Below are positions 16,206 to 25,145 of a stretch of DNA of 64,000 bases, one piece after another. Position 1 is the first letter of the stretch. Each line of letters begins with the position of its first letter. The stretch covers positions 930,001 through 994,000 of the forward strand of contig JAIXWF010000013.1 in assembly GCA_027482185.1 (NCBI GenBank), in the 5' to 3' direction. The position numbers and the translations under genes were made by a program. The DNA is from Opitutaceae bacterium (GTDB lineage Bacteria; Verrucomicrobiota; Verrucomicrobiia; Opitutales; Opitutaceae). The notes beneath the pieces were generated by a model. The model made no database searches. It was not told where the DNA came from and was given only the letters and a program-made list of their open reading frames with translations.

Positions 16206-17933
16206 ATGATTGCCCGAATTCTTCTCCTGTTGCTCTGCGTATCCGGATCCTGGTCACGAGCCGACGTCCAGCTCCACGGCAAGGCCGCGCGGCTGGCGGT
16301 GCCCCACCAGGGTCCGTTCGTGCGCGCCGGCGACGGCGCGATCTGGGGCATGGACGAACGCGGGGCGCTGGTTTCGCGGGACGAAGGCCGGACCTGGGCC
16401 CCGCGCCCGATCTTCGATGTGGCCGTCTTTGCCCCGCGCAAAGAGCGCGCCCTGCTGCGCACCCGCGAGGGCGTGCAGCTGTACGCCTTCCTCAACGAGC
16501 GCGAAAAGGTCTTCAAGTGGGACGACAAACAGGGCGGACCGCTCGAGGGCTGCCGGCTGCCGGTCTACGTTGCGCGCAGCGCCGACGACGGCGCGACCTG
16601 GACGCCGCCGAAGCTGCTGCAGGAAGGCTGGTGCGGCGCGGTGCGGCAGATGATCCAGCTCAAGTCCGGCCGGATCGTGCTGGTTTCCCAGGTGGCGAAG
16701 GCGAATCCCGGCCGGCACGTGACGATCGTCTACGTGTCCGACGATCTCGGGCAAACGTGGCGTGCCGGCGACGAGATCGATCTGGGCGACCGCGGCAACT
16801 ACGGCGGCAAGGTCGCGGGCCTCACGGGCTCGACGCACGGCGGCGGCATCGAAGCCACGGTGCTCGAAAAGCAAAACGGCGAACTCAAACTGCTCCTGCG
16901 CGTGCCGCACGGGCATTTCGAGGAGATGACCTCGCGCGACGGCCTGAAGTGGGGTTCGCCCATGCCCTCGACGCTCGAGGCCAGCGATTCGCCGGGGATG
17001 ATGGTGCGGCTCGCCAGCGGCCGCGTCGCGCTGCTCTGGAACCGCTACACCGATCCCGTGAAGAAACTCGGCCGCCGCGAAGAGCTCTCGCTGGCGTTCT
17101 CGGAAAACGACGGGATCACCTGGACCGTGCCGCAGGTGATTGCGGTCAACCGCGTGCCGGCCGGCGCGCGCGAGGGCGCCTACTGGATTTCCTACCCGTA
17201 CCTCTTCGAACCGGCGCCGGGCCGGCTCTGGATCTCCACGATGCAGGGCGACGTGCGCGCTGCGCTCGACGAGCGGGACTTCGTCGTGCCGGCGGAGCCC
17301 GCCCTCGACGGGACCACGGCGCGTGTGCTGATGTTGGGAGATTCGATCACGCGCGGTGCGCGGCCGGGCGTGACGCCGCAAACGACGTTTTCCGCTCTCA
17401 GCCAAGCCGCGCTTCGCGACGCCGGCGTCCGCGCGCTCGTCCACAATGTCGGGATTGGCAGCGAACGCACCGACCTCGCCTTGGCGCGGTTGGAACGCGA
17501 CGTCGTTTCCCAGCGCCCCGCCGTCGTCGCCGTGATGTATGGAACGAACGACAGCTGGGTCGATGCCGGGAAATCCGCTTCGCGGCTCGGCGAGGAGGCC
17601 TTCGGCGCCAACCTGCGCGAGATCGTGAAACGCCTGCGGGCGGGCGGCGCCAAAGTCGTGCTCATGACCGCGCCGAAGTTCGCGGAAAAGAGCCGCCGCA
17701 ATGGGCTCGACGAAGATCCGAATCTCCGGCTCGCCCGCTACATGGCGGTGACGCGCGCGGTGGCGGCGGAAACGGGCTGCGCGTTGGTGGATCATTTTGC
17801 CGGTTGGGACGCCGCGCAGCGCAACGGTCGCGTGCTGCAGGAGTGGACGACGGACGGCCTGCACCCGAACGCGGCCGGCCACGCGGATCTCGCCGTGCGG
17901 CTCGCGCCGGCGCTGCTGCCGCTGTTGCGCTGA
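16206..17933 (+). CDS. Exported sialidase-fold protein fused to an SGNH esterase
   Basis: 575 residues. After a signal peptide (1-19), residues about 20-362 form a sialidase-like propeller. Asp-box motifs are SRDEGRTW (57-64), SADDGATW (125-132), SDDLGQTW (178-185), SRDGLKW (243-249) and SENDGITW (299-306). Residues about 373-575 are an SGNH/GDSL hydrolase with LGDSITRG (Ser380), MYGTNDSW and DGLHPNAAGH, supplying Ser, Asn and Asp-His. Sialidases with an added O-acetylesterase can deacetylate and cleave decorated sialic acids; that role is inferred. The canonical YRIP motif near the propeller start is not obvious, so true sialidase activity is uncertain. Confidence 0.85.
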   Translation: MIARILLLLLCVSGSWSRADVQLHGKAARLAVPHQGPFVRAGDGAIWGMDERGALVSRDEGRTWAPRPIFDVAVFAPRKERALLRTREGVQLYAFLNEREKVFKWDDKQGGPLEGCRLPVYVARSADDGATWTPPKLLQEGWCGAVRQMIQLKSGRIVLVSQVAKANPGRHVTIVYVSDDLGQTWRAGDEIDLGDRGNYGGKVAGLTGSTHGGGIEATVLEKQNGELKLLLRVPHGHFEEMTSRDGLKWGSPMPSTLEASDSPGMMVRLASGRVALLWNRYTDPVKKLGRREELSLAFSENDGITWTVPQVIAVNRVPAGAREGAYWISYPYLFEPAPGRLWISTMQGDVRAALDERDFVVPAEPALDGTTARVLMLGDSITRGARPGVTPQTTFSALSQAALRDAGVRALVHNVGIGSERTDLALARLERDVVSQRPAVVAVMYGTNDSWVDAGKSASRLGEEAFGANLREIVKRLRAGGAKVVLMTAPKFAEKSRRNGLDEDPNLRLARYMAVTRAVAAETGCALVDHFAGWDAAQRNGRVLQEWTTDGLHPNAAGHADLAVRLAPALLPLLR

Positions 17934-17976
17934 GCCCCGGCGGCGGTGCCGCGGGATGTCCGCGGCCCGGCATTCG

Positions 17977-17995
17977 TGGTCACAACGAGTTACCT
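17977..17995 (+). promoter_or_regulatory. Candidate operator, copy 3 (TGGTCACAACGAGTTACCT)
   Basis: The same TGGTCA-N6-GTTACC arrangement as at 16114. It sits 104 bases before the TonB-dependent receptor ATG, at the head of a run of seven tightly spaced genes (18100-29211). The intervening six bases differ from copy 2, as expected of an operator rather than a duplication. Confidence 0.55.
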
Positions 17996-18099
17996 GTTGA
18001 TTCGCCTCGGAAGGCCGGGGGGGCGCCGCAGCTTGGCGGAAACGGCAGTTCGCTTCGGCGCTGGGGCCGCGGCGGGTACGCCGGATTCTCCTCCCGACC

Positions 18100-21000
18100 A
18101 TGCCTACTTCCGCTTTCCCGTCCCTGCTGTTTTCGCTGCTGGTTGCGCCCGGATCCCGCGGGTGGCGACAGGCCCGCCGAGGCGCCGTGATCGCCGTCGG
18201 TTTGGCGGCCTCGGCTTGGGCCCAACCCGCCGCCACCGTCGTGACGGGCCGCGTGGTCAACGCCGCCAACCAGGTCCCGCTCAACAATGCGCGCGTCTCG
18301 GTCGAAGGCACCACGGTCGAGACGCTGACCAATGCCGAGGGCGAGTATCGCCTCGCCGGTTTGCCCGCGGGCCCGGTGCGGCTGCGGGTTTTCTACGTGG
18401 GCATGGAACCGCAGACCGCGGCGGTCACCGGCGGCGGCGCCGTCCGGCGCGATTTCGAACTGGGTTTCGCGGCCGGGGCCGCGAGCGCGGGCAACCAGGT
18501 CGTGAAGCTCGAGAGCTTCGTGGTTGAATCGACCGCGCTCAGCGCCGCGGCCGCCGCGGTCAACGAGCAGAAGATGGCGCCGAACATCAAGAACGTCGTC
18601 GTGCTCGACGAGATCGGCGACCTCGGCGACGGCAACATCGGCGAGTACATCAAGTACACGCCCGGCATCTCCATCGTGAGCGGCCCGCAGACCGCGGCCT
18701 CGGCTTCGATCCGCGGCATGCCCGCGAGCGGCATCGTCTTCATGATCGACGGCGCGGAAGTTTCCTCGCCGTCCGCCGACCGTTCCTTCGACCTCGCCGC
18801 GAGTTCCTCCGGCAGCGTGGACCGCATCGAGATTACGAAGGTGCCCACGCCCGACCGCCCGGCCAACGCCGTCGGCGGCACCGTGAACATCGTCGGCAAG
18901 AGCGGATTCAGTTCCCCGCGCCGCAGCCTCCGGATCAACACCTACGGCGCCTACAATTCCGACAACCGCCTGCGCCCGCCGGGCCTCGGCGACCGCGTCG
19001 GCAGCGACGCCACGTCCTCCGCCCGCGCGATCCAGCCCGGCATCGACGTCAACTACTCGCACCCCGTCAGCAAGACCTTCGCGTTCACGCTCAACCTGAG
19101 CCAGCTCACGCGCGTCTACGACATGGACTACGACACGCCGACGTGGGACATGGTCCGCGGTGTCCAGACCGTGAATACGGAGCAGAACGTGCTGCAGACC
19201 ACGGAGCGCCAGCTGGCCTCGATGACGTTCGACTGGAAGGTGACGCCGCGCGATTCCCTCCGGCTCAACGTCGAGCACGTGCAGATCAACACGCCCACGC
19301 GGCAAAACATCTTCGCCGTCGCCTGGGGCGCGGGCAACACGGGCGGCGCGACCTTCACGCAGGGCGCCGCGGCCGGCAACGACACGGTGCGCCAGTCGAT
19401 GACCTACGGCGACCGCACCCGCGGCACGACTTCGGCCGTGCTCCGCTACATCCACGAAGGGTCGGTCTACAAATTCGATGCCACGGTGAACTACTCCCGC
19501 AGCTGGGATGAGCGCGAGGACATCGAGAACGGCTTCTTCCGCACGGTCGGCCTCTTCCAGGCCACGCAGCTGGTGGTGCGGGCCGACGGCCTCGACGGCA
19601 TCTACGAGCGCCGCGCGCCGTCCCTCCGGGTCACGACCCGCGCCGGGCTGCCGTTCGATCCCTACGACAACGCGCAATTGACGCTGAACAATCCGACCAG
19701 CCAGCCCAACGAGATCATCGCCGACCTGAAGAACGTCGCGGCCAATCTTTCCCGGAGCTTCGCGCTGGCGGTGCCGACGACGATCAAGGCCGGCTTCGCG
19801 GTCAACCGGCAGCGGAAGGACAATACCTCCACGCTGAAAACCTGGACCTTTGCCCCGCCGGCAGGCGTGAACCGGCTGGCCGGCGGCTACGACCTGACGA
19901 ACGAATCCCTGTCGCGGCAGGCGTTTTTCCGCGACACGTTGCGGCTGAAGTGGGTGTCGCCGACGAAGTACTACGCGCTCTTCAAGGCGAACCCGACCTG
20001 GTTCACGCTCAACGAAGCCGCGGCCCACCAATCCGGCGTAACCAATTCGAAGTACTTCGAGGAAACGATTTCCGCGGCCTACGTGCGCACGGACCTGAAG
20101 TTCTTCGACAACAAGGTCTGGCTGGTCGGCGGGGTGCGGTTCGAAAAGACCGACGACAAGGGCGAGGGCCCGCTGGACGATGTCCGCGCGACGCTGCGAC
20201 AGGACGCCAACGGCAATCTGATCCGCGACGCCGCCGGCCGGCCGATTCCCGTCACCACCGACGCGCTCGCCAGCGCCAAGCTCCGTTACACCGAGCGCGG
20301 CGCGAAGGCGGAGCGCAGCTACGACGGCTATTACCCCAGCCTCAACGCCACGTACTATATCAGCGACGCGCTCGTCGCCCGTGCCGCCTTCGCGCAGACG
20401 CTCGGCCGGCCGAACCTCACGGAAGTGATTCCCGGCATCACGCTGTCGGATCCGACGATCGCGGCGCCGACGGCGACGGTCGTGAACTCCGGCCTGCAGC
20501 CGTGGAAGGCGGACAACTACGACATCTCGCTCGAATCCTACAATCTGAAGGGCGCGACGATCGCGTTCAGCCTGTTCCGGAAGGACATCAAAAACTTCTT
20601 CGTCCAGACGCAGTCCGCGGCGACGTTGCCCCTGCTGGAAAGCTTCGGGCTCAACGACGACTACCTCGGCTACACCATCATCACGAAGACCAACGGCGGC
20701 GACGCCACCGTCGAGGGCTACGAGGCGAGCTGGCGGCAGTCCCTTTATTTCCTGCCGGCGTGGGCCAAGGGTTTCTCGATGTTCGGCAACGCGACGATCT
20801 CCAAGATCAGCGGCCCCAACGAACGCGACTTCACGCCGTTCGCGCACAAGAACCTGAACTGGGGCCTGAGCTACGTGCGCAAAGCCTTCTCGTTCCGCTG
20901 GAACGTCGCCTACGCCTACAAGGTTTCGGGCGCGGCCGTGGCCGCGAGCGCAACGGTGCCCGCCGGGACGTTCTCCTACGTCGCGCCGCAGATCACCCAG

Positions 21001-21180
21001 GATTGGTCCTTCGACTACCGTTTCGCCAAGCGCTTCACGATTTACGGCGGCGCCCGCAATTGGAACGGCGCCAACAAGCGCACCGAGCGCTCCGGTCCGG
21101 GCGCGCCCGAGTGGACGCGGCCGCAATCGTATCAGAATTTCGGCACGCTCGTGACGCTCGGCGTGCGCACGCAGTTTTGA
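18100..21180 (+). CDS. TonB-dependent receptor with carboxypeptidase-regulatory N-domain
   Basis: 1026 residues. A long N-region with a hydrophobic segment (VIAVGLAASAWA, about 28-39) serves as signal. It is followed by a carboxypeptidase-regulatory-like Ig domain (TVVTGRVVNAANQVPLNNA onward, about 46-125), a plug domain with a TonB-box-like stretch (VVKLESFVVESTA) and SIRGMPASGIVFMIDG, then a beta-barrel ending in an aromatic-terminal strand (LGVRTQF). This is an outer-membrane importer of the SusC-like kind seen in Verrucomicrobia and Bacteroidetes. No SusD-like partner is visible. It heads the operon with the sialidase-like and downstream catabolic genes, so it probably imports the substrate released by them. 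Confidence 0.95.
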   Translation: MPTSAFPSLLFSLLVAPGSRGWRQARRGAVIAVGLAASAWAQPAATVVTGRVVNAANQVPLNNARVSVEGTTVETLTNAEGEYRLAGLPAGPVRLRVFYVGMEPQTAAVTGGGAVRRDFELGFAAGAASAGNQVVKLESFVVESTALSAAAAAVNEQKMAPNIKNVVVLDEIGDLGDGNIGEYIKYTPGISIVSGPQTAASASIRGMPASGIVFMIDGAEVSSPSADRSFDLAASSSGSVDRIEITKVPTPDRPANAVGGTVNIVGKSGFSSPRRSLRINTYGAYNSDNRLRPPGLGDRVGSDATSSARAIQPGIDVNYSHPVSKTFAFTLNLSQLTRVYDMDYDTPTWDMVRGVQTVNTEQNVLQTTERQLASMTFDWKVTPRDSLRLNVEHVQINTPTRQNIFAVAWGAGNTGGATFTQGAAAGNDTVRQSMTYGDRTRGTTSAVLRYIHEGSVYKFDATVNYSRSWDEREDIENGFFRTVGLFQATQLVVRADGLDGIYERRAPSLRVTTRAGLPFDPYDNAQLTLNNPTSQPNEIIADLKNVAANLSRSFALAVPTTIKAGFAVNRQRKDNTSTLKTWTFAPPAGVNRLAGGYDLTNESLSRQAFFRDTLRLKWVSPTKYYALFKANPTWFTLNEAAAHQSGVTNSKYFEETISAAYVRTDLKFFDNKVWLVGGVRFEKTDDKGEGPLDDVRATLRQDANGNLIRDAAGRPIPVTTDALASAKLRYTERGAKAERSYDGYYPSLNATYYISDALVARAAFAQTLGRPNLTEVIPGITLSDPTIAAPTATVVNSGLQPWKADNYDISLESYNLKGATIAFSLFRKDIKNFFVQTQSAATLPLLESFGLNDDYLGYTIITKTNGGDATVEGYEASWRQSLYFLPAWAKGFSMFGNATISKISGPNERDFTPFAHKNLNWGLSYVRKAFSFRWNVAYAYKVSGAAVAASATVPAGTFSYVAPQITQDWSFDYRFAKRFTIYGGARNWNGANKRTERSGPGAPEWTRPQSYQNFGTLVTLGVRTQF

Positions 21181-21211
21181 CTTGGGCCACCCGCGCCCGA
21201 AGGCTTTGGCG

Positions 21212-23413
21212 ATGCGTCCCCCCCGCTGGCTGAGCACCCTTTGCTGCGGGCTGCTGGCGGCTATGGCGGCGGCGGCCGCGGAGCCGGTGGTGCTCGTTGC
21301 CAATCCCGAAAACCAAACGGTTTCCCGCGTGCATTACACGGGACCGGCTTGGCCGGCCGATGCCGGCGGTTTTCTGGTCGGCACGGGCCGCGGCCACCGG
21401 TTGCTCGCGGCGGTGTTGCCGGGGGCGGGCGACTTTCGCGTCGAGGCCGAGTTCGCGTTGGCGCGGGCGGGCCGGGAAAGCAGTTTTGTCGTGGGCCGGG
21501 ACGGCGAGGTGGTCATGAATGCGGGCGCGAAGACATGGCGGCTGCGGGGCGCGTTTTTCAACGCGGCCGACGCACCGCGCGAGGTGGCGGCTCCGGTGCT
21601 CGCGCCCGGCGCGCGCGCGGAACTTGAATTGGTGCGCACGGGCGACACCGCGGTGCTGCGCGTGGGCGGCGCCGAACTCTACCGTGGGCGCACCGGCACC
21701 GGCGCTCTGGGCGCGCTCGGTTTCGATCCCGGCACGGGCACCGTGCGGCTGCATCGTTTCACGGTGGCGGGCAAGGTCGCCGACGCCGCGGCGCCGCGCG
21801 CCTTCGGCAACACGTTCGGCCTGCAGCTGCGCCGTAAACCGTCCGCGTTGGCCGATCTCTACGCGCCGGCAATTCTGCGGCCGGCGGAAACCAACGAGTC
21901 CTCCGCCGTGGCGCGCCGCGACGGCACGCTCGAGGTGTACGGCATCACGAAGCCCGCGAGCGATTCCGTCTCGGTCATCCGTTCGCGCGACGAAGGTCTC
22001 ACCTGGTCCGCGTCCGAGATCGCATTTCCGCTTCCCGGAAAGGCCTACTATGCGTTGCAAGTTCTCGAGGCGCGCGACGGTGCCTTGCATGCGGTCGTGC
22101 ATTTGGCCGGGGAAGGACCGGGCGGTTACCGCGGTCGACTTTACGAGGTGTACCATCTGCGGCGTCCGGCCGGCGGCGCCTGGTCCGAGGCCCGCAAGGT
22201 GATCCCCGGTTATGTAGGCTCGATCCGCGGCTTCGTCCAACTCGGGACGGGTCGGCTTGTGCTCGCCGTCGGGTTGGCGGTGCCGGAACGCGAGGCGACG
22301 CCCAAGGCGGGCCCGGACTTCGGCTGGAACGACACCGTGGTGTATTTTTCCGACGATGCCGGCGGCCGCTGGCAACGTTCGCCGGATCGTCTGCAGGTTG
22401 AATTGGCTACGCCCAACGTGACGCGCTACGGCGCCGTCGAACCGGCGCTGGTCGAGCTGGCGCCGGACCGGATCTGGATGCTCGTGCGCGACCGGGGCGG
22501 GCGCCTGTGGCAGAGTTATTCGTCCGACGGCGCGCGGTGGCCGGCGTTGACGCGGACGGATTTCATTTCTTCGGATTCGCCGGCGGCGCTGTTGAAACTG
22601 CGCGACGGCCGGATCGTGCTGTTTCTGAATGCGTGCCAGAATTGGACCGACCCGCGCAGCTATGCGATGGGCGGACGCGAAGTCCTGCACGCGGCGATCA
22701 GCGCCGACGGCGGGCGCAGCTGGCGGGGCTTCCGCGACATTTTGCATGAGACCGACGTCGTCAGCGGCGGCGACCGCGGCACGGCCTATCCTTCGGCGGT
22801 GGAATCCCGTTCCGGCAAGATCGTCGTCATGAGCGGGCAGGGCGAAGGCAAGCGCGCGCTCGTCGGTTTCGACCCCGCATGGCTGGAAGCAAGATCAAGC
22901 CGCGACGACCTGGCGGCGGGGCCCGTCGGTTGGACGCAGTACGGGGCCGAAGGGATGGCGGTGGAAACCTTGCCCGACGGCACGCGGGCCTTGGCGCTGG
23001 CGTTGCCGACCGCGGGAATGTCCGGGGCGACCTGGAATTTTCCCATGGCCGGGGCAGGGGAGCTGCGCGGTCGGATCCGCGTGCCGGCCGCGGTGCGCGA
23101 ACTGAAGATTTCGCTCACGGATCATTTCAACCGGATCGACGACCGGCGCGCGGCGGAACACGCCGTGTGGTCCGTCGCCGGCGCGGCGCTGGGCGCCTTG
23201 GGTGACGAAGCGTGGCATGACCTGAAGTTGGTTTGGTCCGACGCGACGGCGGCGGGTAAACTCGACGTCATGATCGACGGCCGAACCGTGGCGACCTTGG
23301 CGGCGCAGCGGCCCGCGCTCCACGGCGTTAATCATCTGCGGCTCGAGTTTCGTTCCGCCAGCGAAGGCGGCCGGATCCTCCTGGCCGGCGTCGAAATGCA
23401 GTCCCGGCCATGA
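21212..23413 (+). CDS. Exported sialidase-family protein (two-part)
   Basis: 733 residues from the ATG at 21212, chosen over an upstream TTG because a signal peptide (WLSTLCCGLLAAMAAAAA) follows at once. An N-terminal beta-rich, concanavalin-like region (about 25-185) precedes a sialidase propeller (about 195-560) with Asp boxes SRDEGLTW and SADGGRSW and a weaker SDDAGGRW. A second LamG-like beta region (AGELRGRIRVPAAVRELKISLTDHF split across about 610-730) closes the protein. It is 31 bases after the TonB receptor and overlaps the next gene by four bases (ATGA). A role in cleaving a surface glycan outside the cytoplasm is inferred. Confidence 0.85.
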   Translation: MRPPRWLSTLCCGLLAAMAAAAAEPVVLVANPENQTVSRVHYTGPAWPADAGGFLVGTGRGHRLLAAVLPGAGDFRVEAEFALARAGRESSFVVGRDGEVVMNAGAKTWRLRGAFFNAADAPREVAAPVLAPGARAELELVRTGDTAVLRVGGAELYRGRTGTGALGALGFDPGTGTVRLHRFTVAGKVADAAAPRAFGNTFGLQLRRKPSALADLYAPAILRPAETNESSAVARRDGTLEVYGITKPASDSVSVIRSRDEGLTWSASEIAFPLPGKAYYALQVLEARDGALHAVVHLAGEGPGGYRGRLYEVYHLRRPAGGAWSEARKVIPGYVGSIRGFVQLGTGRLVLAVGLAVPEREATPKAGPDFGWNDTVVYFSDDAGGRWQRSPDRLQVELATPNVTRYGAVEPALVELAPDRIWMLVRDRGGRLWQSYSSDGARWPALTRTDFISSDSPAALLKLRDGRIVLFLNACQNWTDPRSYAMGGREVLHAAISADGGRSWRGFRDILHETDVVSGGDRGTAYPSAVESRSGKIVVMSGQGEGKRALVGFDPAWLEARSSRDDLAAGPVGWTQYGAEGMAVETLPDGTRALALALPTAGMSGATWNFPMAGAGELRGRIRVPAAVRELKISLTDHFNRIDDRRAAEHAVWSVAGAALGALGDEAWHDLKLVWSDATAAGKLDVMIDGRTVATLAAQRPALHGVNHLRLEFRSASEGGRILLAGVEMQSRP

Positions 23414-25134
23414 AGCGATTCAGCTCCCTCGCCTGGTTTCTTGTTCTCGCCGTCGGCCTATCTGCTGCGCCGGCGCCGCGGCCGGACTTCGGCCTGATCT
23501 ACAACGACGATGCGGACCTCGCCTTCGTCGTCCCGGATCGCGCGCGCTCGGAAGCGTTGCTGCAGTCCAATCTCGGTGCGCTGGCGGATACTCCGGTGAA
23601 GACGCTCGTTTACTGTGTGGGCATGGGCGGCGACCTCATGTACTACAACACGCAGGTCGCGAGCCGCGTGGGCTGGCGCAAATCGCCCGACGAGACGCCG
23701 GGATCGCTGATGGAGAAACGCATGGAGAACGCGCGGGTCTGCCTCGCGCAAGGCGCGGACGCCGTGCGCACCGCGGGCGAGACGGCGAAGCGGCTGGGGC
23801 TGCGCTTCATTCCGAGCCTGCGGATGAACGATGCGCACTTCATGACCGACCCGGACAAGCACGCGATGACGGGCGAGTTTTGGTTCAAGCACCGCGACCG
23901 GCTTACCATCAAGGAGTCGCCCCTGGCGTTTCAGCCGGCCTACGGAAACCTGCTCGATTATTCGCACGCCGAAGTACGGCAGCTGCGCCTCGACACCGTC
24001 GCCGAGGTGCTGGCGCGCAACCGCGATCTCGTCGACGGCTTCGAACTCGATTTCAACCGCTTCCAGGTCTTTTTCCCCAAAGGCAAGGCGGCGGGCGGCG
24101 CGCCGCGGATGACCGAGTTGGTGCGGGAAGTCCGCCGCCGGCTCGATGCCCTCGCGGCGGAGGTCGGGCGGCCGCTCTGGCTCTTCGTGCGCGTGCCGCC
24201 GTCGACGGCGGACTGCACCTTCGCCGGACTGGAGGTCGCGCGCTGGATGCGCGAGGGCCTCGTGGACCTCGTTTCCCCGGCGCAAATCATGACGTTGGCC
24301 GGCGACATGCCGATCGCCGATCTCGTGGCGCTCGGCCGCGAGACCGGCGTGCGCGTGGTGCCCTCGCTCTATCCGCGGACGAGCTGGCGCCTGCCGTTTC
24401 CCGCCGCTCCGGTTGCGGCCGGGAACCGCTACGAGGGTGCGGCCGTTTCCCGCGAGGCCAACCTCGAGGAGATCCGCGGTGCCGCCGCGCAGTACCGGCA
24501 ACTCGGCGCCGACGGATTCTATCTTTTCAATTTCTACAACGCGTTCGGTTCCGCGCGCCCGCACGACGAACGCCTGTATCGGGTTTTCCGGGACCTCGCG
24601 CGCCCTGAGTCGCTGGCGGGCCAGGCCAAGGTCTTCGCCGTCACCAAGAGCTACTACAACGACGGACCCGGCTCGTACGCCTACGGCAAACAATTGCCGG
24701 CGCCGCTCGGCGCGGACGGCGCGCGGCGCGTCACCTTGCGGATCGCCGACGAGGCCGGGGCGACGCCGTTTCCGTTGGCGATCTGCGAACTGCGGCTCGG
24801 CTTCCGCGGCCTGCCGCCAGGCGCGAAGGTGGCGGTGACGGTCGACGGTCGCCCGCTCGCCGACGAGAACGCGGCTGCGCTGGCGCGCACGTCGGTCGCG
24901 GCGGTCACGGGCCGGCCGCCGCGCCAGCCGGACTTGGCCGAGACCTACGTCCACGTCCCGCTTGCGGCGGCGCTGCCGGCCGGCGAACGCGTTTTCACCG
25001 TTGCGGTGACCGGCGCGGAACGCCCGCCGCTGCTCACCGACTTCGAGGTACGCCACGCGTACCGCAACGAACTCGAGCCGCTCTGGCAACGCGTGCCGAC
25101 GGAGCTGAACGCGGCTCCGGCGCCGCGGCGCTGA
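23410..25134 (+). CDS. Exported GHL10-like barrel protein with C-terminal beta domain
   Basis: 574 residues, signal peptide 1-19 (SSLAWFLVLAVGLSAAPA). The barrel (about 24-400) shares landmarks with the protein at 14799: GLIYNDDAD near the start, FIPSLRMNDAHF, LVDGFELDFNRFQVFF and GADGFYLFNFYN. A C-terminal beta domain of about 170 residues (FAVTKSYYNDG onward) is absent from the paralogue. Coupled by ATGA to the sialidase gene. The family is classed with glycosyl hydrolases by fold, with no proven activity; the FELDFNR acidic residues are the candidate active site. Confidence 0.75.
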   Translation: MKRFSSLAWFLVLAVGLSAAPAPRPDFGLIYNDDADLAFVVPDRARSEALLQSNLGALADTPVKTLVYCVGMGGDLMYYNTQVASRVGWRKSPDETPGSLMEKRMENARVCLAQGADAVRTAGETAKRLGLRFIPSLRMNDAHFMTDPDKHAMTGEFWFKHRDRLTIKESPLAFQPAYGNLLDYSHAEVRQLRLDTVAEVLARNRDLVDGFELDFNRFQVFFPKGKAAGGAPRMTELVREVRRRLDALAAEVGRPLWLFVRVPPSTADCTFAGLEVARWMREGLVDLVSPAQIMTLAGDMPIADLVALGRETGVRVVPSLYPRTSWRLPFPAAPVAAGNRYEGAAVSREANLEEIRGAAAQYRQLGADGFYLFNFYNAFGSARPHDERLYRVFRDLARPESLAGQAKVFAVTKSYYNDGPGSYAYGKQLPAPLGADGARRVTLRIADEAGATPFPLAICELRLGFRGLPPGAKVAVTVDGRPLADENAAALARTSVAAVTGRPPRQPDLAETYVHVPLAAALPAGERVFTVAVTGAERPPLLTDFEVRHAYRNELEPLWQRVPTELNAAPAPRR

Positions 25135-25145
25135 TTCCCTTTTCC

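Noticed and set aside
17980-21303. Long minus-strand open frame opposite the first TonB receptor
   Set aside because: Same reason: no recognisable domain, and the receptor on the other strand is unambiguous.
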